A stretch of DNA of 25,499 bases from an uncultured Alphaproteobacteria bacterium (GTDB lineage: Bacteria > Pseudomonadota > Alphaproteobacteria > RF32 > CAG-239), in the NCBI GenBank assembly GCA_944392285.1, contig CALXWF010000054.1:1-25499 (forward strand). Direction: 5' to 3'. This document shows positions 22,373-25,499 of the stretch, piece by piece. The notes below the pieces were generated by a model, which was not told the origin of the DNA, ran no database searches, and was given only the letters and a program-made list of their open reading frames with translations. Position numbers and translations under genes: made by a program. Within the stretch, counting starts at the first letter, position 1; each line of letters opens with the position of its first letter.

Positions 22373-24196
22373 ATGAATCGCGATAATGATAAAGGAAAGG
22401 TTTTAATTAATCGCTCGCTGATTATTGCGGCGGGTAAAATGTTTTTGTTTTTGGTTATTATTGCCAGACTTTATTATTTGCAAGTTTACCAAGCCGATCA
22501 ATATAAAACTTTGGCCGATGAAAATCGTATCAGTACGCGCTTGCTCATTCCCCCCAGAGGCATTATTTATGACCGCAACGGTGAGATGCTGGCAACGAAT
22601 CGGCAAAATTTTCAGGCTATGATTGTGGCAGAACAAGCACCGAATGTTCAACAAACGCTTGATGCTTTTAAGAAAATTATGCCTTTGTCCGAGGCCGAAG
22701 AAGAAAGAATTAAGAAAGATCTTAAAAGAAATCGCAGTTTTGTTCCGATTAAGATTAAAGAAAATCTTACTTGGGAAGAAGTTGCAAGAATCCAGCTTAA
22801 TGCTTCAGATTTGCCGGGAATTATTATTGATGAAGGTTTGTCGCGTTATTATCCTTACGGCGAGAAAATGGCTCATGTTATCGGCTATGTATCTTCCGTT
22901 TCGGATAAAGACGTGAAAGATGACCCTTTGCTTGAAGTTCCGGGGTTTAAAATCGGTAAGTCCGGTATTGAAAAACTTTTTGAAAAGAAATTGCGCGGCA
23001 GCGGCGGTATCTTAAAACTTGAGGTGAATGCTTTTGGGCGAATTATGAAGCAAATTGAGCGGACTGACGGTATTCCCGGTGAAAGGGTTGATTTGACCAT
23101 TGATGCCAGATTGCAGAGCAAGGCCTTTGATTTGTTCGGCGAAGAAAGCGGTTCGGCGATTTTGCTGGATGTGAACAGCGGTGAAATTTTGGCTTTTGTT
23201 TCTACCCCTTCCTTTGACCCCAATATTATGTCGCAAGGGGTAAGCAGCGAGATGTGGAATGATTGGCTCAAAGATGAAAAGAAGCCTTTGACCAATAAAG
23301 GGGTGGCCGGCCAATATTCTCCGGGGTCAACTTTTAAGATGATTGTTGCTTTGGCCGGGTTGGAAGCCGGTGTCATTAAGCCCGAGACACGCTCTTTTTG
23401 TGCCGGCAAAATGTTTTTGGGGAATCATGCTTTTCACTGTTGGAAGAGCCAAGGCCACGGTTATATTAACGTGGTGGAGGCTTTGCAACATTCTTGCGAT
23501 ATTTTCTTTTATGAAACAGCACAAAAGCTCGGTATTGAAAAAATTGCCGAAATGTCACGGCGCTTTGGCTTGGGAAGCAAAATCAATATCGGACTTGAAA
23601 ACGAAAAACCCGGCCTTATTCCCGATAAGGCATGGAAACTAAAACGTTTTGGCGAACCTTGGCAACAAGGAGAAAATTTGATTTCAGGTATCGGACAGGG
23701 GTATATTTTAACCACCCCAATCCAGTTGGCAACCATGACGGCGCGTTTGGTAAACGGCGGTTATGAAGTTCAGCCGAGTTTTATCAAACTCAGTGATAAA
23801 GAAAAAAATAAAATCAAAAAAATTAATGTTTCTTCCGCGAATTTGGAGCTCATTAAAGAGGGAATGTATAATGTCGTTAACAAACAAGGCGGCACGGCTT
23901 GGTGGTCGCGCTTTGATTTTAACGGCCAAAAAATGGGCGGCAAAACCGGAACCACGCAGGTCAGACGTATTTCCATGAAAGAAAGACAAACAGGAATTAT
24001 TGCGCAAGAAGATTTACCTTGGAAGTATCGCAATCATGCTTTGTTTGTCGGCTATGCCCCGCAATATAATCCTAAATATGCGGTTGTGGTCTTGGTTGAA
24101 CATGGACGCGGCGGTTCTACGACGGCAGCACCTATCGGCAGTAAATTGTTGCTGGAGGCATTGAAACTTGATGCTGCTAAAGAACAGACAAATTAA
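22373..24196 (+). CDS. mrdA: Penicillin-binding protein 2 (MrdA)
   Basis: Class B transpeptidase that cross-links peptidoglycan during elongation; partner of RodA. 607 residues, normal for PBP2. A single membrane segment lies at about 17-36. The pedestal has the family's RLLIPPRGIIYDRNGEMLA and LSRYYPYGEKMAHVIGYV. The transpeptidase domain holds the three active-site motifs: Ser319-T-F-Lys322 within SPGSTFKM, Ser374-Cys-Asp376 and Lys524-Thr-Gly526. All catalytic residues are in place. GAGGA 7 bases upstream of the ATG lies within the mreD end, indicating coupled translation. Confidence 0.97.
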   Translation: MNRDNDKGKVLINRSLIIAAGKMFLFLVIIARLYYLQVYQADQYKTLADENRISTRLLIPPRGIIYDRNGEMLATNRQNFQAMIVAEQAPNVQQTLDAFKKIMPLSEAEEERIKKDLKRNRSFVPIKIKENLTWEEVARIQLNASDLPGIIIDEGLSRYYPYGEKMAHVIGYVSSVSDKDVKDDPLLEVPGFKIGKSGIEKLFEKKLRGSGGILKLEVNAFGRIMKQIERTDGIPGERVDLTIDARLQSKAFDLFGEESGSAILLDVNSGEILAFVSTPSFDPNIMSQGVSSEMWNDWLKDEKKPLTNKGVAGQYSPGSTFKMIVALAGLEAGVIKPETRSFCAGKMFLGNHAFHCWKSQGHGYINVVEALQHSCDIFFYETAQKLGIEKIAEMSRRFGLGSKINIGLENEKPGLIPDKAWKLKRFGEPWQQGENLISGIGQGYILTTPIQLATMTARLVNGGYEVQPSFIKLSDKEKNKIKKINVSSANLELIKEGMYNVVNKQGGTAWWSRFDFNGQKMGGKTGTTQVRRISMKERQTGIIAQEDLPWKYRNHALFVGYAPQYNPKYAVVVLVEHGRGGSTTAAPIGSKLLLEALKLDAAKEQTN

Positions 24197-24208
24197 AGTG
24201 AGGTTCTG

Positions 24209-25351
24209 ATGTATAAATATTATGAAACTGGTTTCCATAATCAAAACCTTTCGCTTAAAGAAAAGCTCTTTAATATAAGTTTTTCTTATGTTTTGTTTAT
24301 TGTTATTTTGGCCGGAATCGGCGTGGTGATGCTTTATTCGGCGGCAAACGGCAGTTGGAGCCCTTGGGCATTGAATCAAGGTATTCGTTTTATGATGGGG
24401 CTCGGTGTTATGTTGGTCTTGGCCATGATAGATATTCGCCTGATTATGCGCTATTCTTATGTCTTTTACTTTTTTACCTTGTTGTTGTTGCTGTATGTTG
24501 AAATAAAAGGTTCTATCGGCATGGGGGCGCAAAGGTGGATTAATTTGGGTTTTTTTAAGCTGCAGCCTTCAGAGTTAATGAAAATTGCTTTGGTCTTGGT
24601 TTTGGCACGCTATTTCCATGGGTCTAATTTGCAAACAATTGAAAGTGTCAAAGGGCTTATTACACCCTTGCTTTTGACATTATTTCCGGCCTTTTTGGTT
24701 TTGACACAGCCGGATTTGGGAACGGCGTTGATGCTGATTTTTAGTGCAGGTGTTATCTTTTTTGCCGTCGGCGTGCAGATGTGGAAATTCGGGATTGTAT
24801 TGCTTGGGGCTATCATTACGGCGCCGATTGCGTGGAACCTTTTGCATGAATATCAACAAGACCGCGTTTTGACCTTCTTAAACCCCGAAAGAGACCCGCT
24901 CGGGGCCGGTTATCATATTATTCAGTCAAAAATTGCTTTAGGTTCGGGCGGTGTGTTTGGTAAAGGATTTTTGAAAGGAACGCAAAGCCACCTTAATTTT
25001 CTGCCGGAAAAACATACGGACTTTATCTTTACCATGTTGTCTGAAGAGTTTGGCATGGTCGGTGCTGTTTGTGTGGTTATTCTTTGCATGCTTATCATTG
25101 CCTATAGCTATTCATTTGCTTATAAGTCCAGCAGTTATTTCGGAAAGTTGGCGGCTATCGGTTTGGCCACAAACTTTTTCCTCTATGTTTTTATTAACAT
25201 GGCCATGGTTTTAGGCCTTATTCCCGTTGTCGGCGTGCCTTTGCCGCTTATTTCCTATGGCGGAACGGTTATTATTTCTGTTATGGCGTCTTTCGGCATT
25301 ATTTTATCGGTTTATATACATAGGAATATTACGGTCGGAAAATCCGATTGA
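24209..25351 (+). CDS. mrdB: Peptidoglycan glycosyltransferase RodA (MrdB)
   Basis: SEDS-family polymerase that makes glycan strands from lipid II and works with PBP2. 380 residues with about ten membrane segments. Visible motifs: QRWINLGFFKLQPSELMKIA near 108-127, TQPDLGTALML at 166-176, the FLPEKHTDFIFTMLSEEFG segment at 264-282 with the key Asp271, and the C-terminal GLIPVVGVPLPLISYGGT. All are intact. GAGG upstream of the ATG. It is the last gene of the mreC-mreD-mrdA-mrdB series and is followed by the second palindromic repeat. Confidence 0.97.
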   Translation: MYKYYETGFHNQNLSLKEKLFNISFSYVLFIVILAGIGVVMLYSAANGSWSPWALNQGIRFMMGLGVMLVLAMIDIRLIMRYSYVFYFFTLLLLLYVEIKGSIGMGAQRWINLGFFKLQPSELMKIALVLVLARYFHGSNLQTIESVKGLITPLLLTLFPAFLVLTQPDLGTALMLIFSAGVIFFAVGVQMWKFGIVLLGAIITAPIAWNLLHEYQQDRVLTFLNPERDPLGAGYHIIQSKIALGSGGVFGKGFLKGTQSHLNFLPEKHTDFIFTMLSEEFGMVGAVCVVILCMLIIAYSYSFAYKSSSYFGKLAAIGLATNFFLYVFINMAMVLGLIPVVGVPLPLISYGGTVIISVMASFGIILSVYIHRNITVGKSD

Positions 25352-25358
25352 GTTTGTT

Positions 25359-25483
25359 ATAAATCCCGCTCTATGGTCATCTAATACAGAAGTAAGGGAA
25401 AAATTTTTAGTCACGTACTACTGTGTACGCTCAAAAAATTTTTCCCTTGCTTCTTATTATATGCCTCATATATCGGGATTTAT
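25359..25483. repeat. Outer inverted repeat around repeat copy B
   Basis: ATAAATCCCG (25359-25368) and its exact complement CGGGATTTAT (25474-25483) flank the palindromic repeat copy B. A small hairpin TATATG...CATATA lies at 25458-25472. The right half is followed by TTTT, so the whole could act as the mrdB terminator. A 9-base direct repeat GCTCTATGG occurs at 25368-25376 and again at 25490-25498, next to the window end. Confidence 0.65.
25381..25455. repeat. Palindromic intergenic repeat, copy B
   Basis: 75 bases, a better palindrome than copy A: left arm GAAGTAAGGGAAAAATTTTT, right arm AAAATTTTTCCCTTGCTTC, with an inner CGTAC...GTACG pair. It begins CTAATACAGAA and ends CTTCTT as copy A does. 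It lies directly after mrdB. Confidence 0.78.
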
Positions 25484-25499
25484 TTTTGAGCTCTATGGG

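Noticed and set aside
22885..23409. 174-codon minus-strand open frame inside mrdA
   Set aside because: Shadow frame opposite the conserved PBP2 transpeptidase coding sequence.

Overview
The window is a gene-dense stretch of bacterial chromosome with moderate, somewhat AT-leaning composition. It carries about 25 protein genes and no RNA genes, insertion sequences or CRISPR arrays that I can see. The gene content points to an alphaproteobacterium: a CarD/CdnL regulator, an ATP12-family F1-ATPase assembly chaperone (a family known from alphaproteobacteria and mitochondria), AsmA, ApaG and a complete mreBCD-mrdAB elongation cluster. It is probably a poorly characterised lineage, because several housekeeping proteins are divergent or shortened. 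The lineage is inference; no marker RNA is present.

Left part (1-5258): thyA stands behind a good promoter and shares a two-way terminator with a leftward gene for an exported ankyrin-repeat protein. carD follows divergently with its own terminator. A divergent apaG-like gene meets a leftward lipoprotein gene tail to tail. The chaperone gene hslO and recX are divergent, 61 bases apart, and both appear to start with GTG.

Middle (5259-10367): a promoter precedes a two-gene unit made of a pentapeptide-repeat protein with a charged C-terminal tail and a membrane-anchored VirD4/TraG-like ATPase. No other conjugation or type IV secretion gene is nearby. This pair is the least expected thing in the window and the best candidate for an undescribed system. 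rarA (mgsA) follows with its own promoter and terminator.

Next (10368-15596): an operon of an RluC-type pseudouridine synthase, a large AsmA protein, an ATP12-like protein without its usual N-terminal domain, and acylphosphatase. Then come two separate units, each with a recognisable promoter and terminator: a soluble helical protein of unknown function, and two small membrane proteins. The last terminator is palindromic, lies inside the overlapping ends of two convergent genes, and gives both proteins the same C-terminal residues.

Right part (15579-25499): a leftward pair (exported DUF3108 protein and the tRNA hydroxylation protein TrhP, peptidase U32 family) is divergent from a rightward series ddl-miaA-mreB-mreC-mreD-mrdA-mrdB. 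This series joins peptidoglycan precursor synthesis (Ddl) to the rod-shape machinery (MreB filament, MreC/MreD scaffold, PBP2 transpeptidase and RodA glycosyltransferase). Two related palindromic intergenic repeats bracket mreC-mrdB exactly, one after mreB and one after mrdB.

Many start codons were set from ribosome binding sites, so several CDS coordinates are shorter than the longest open frame.
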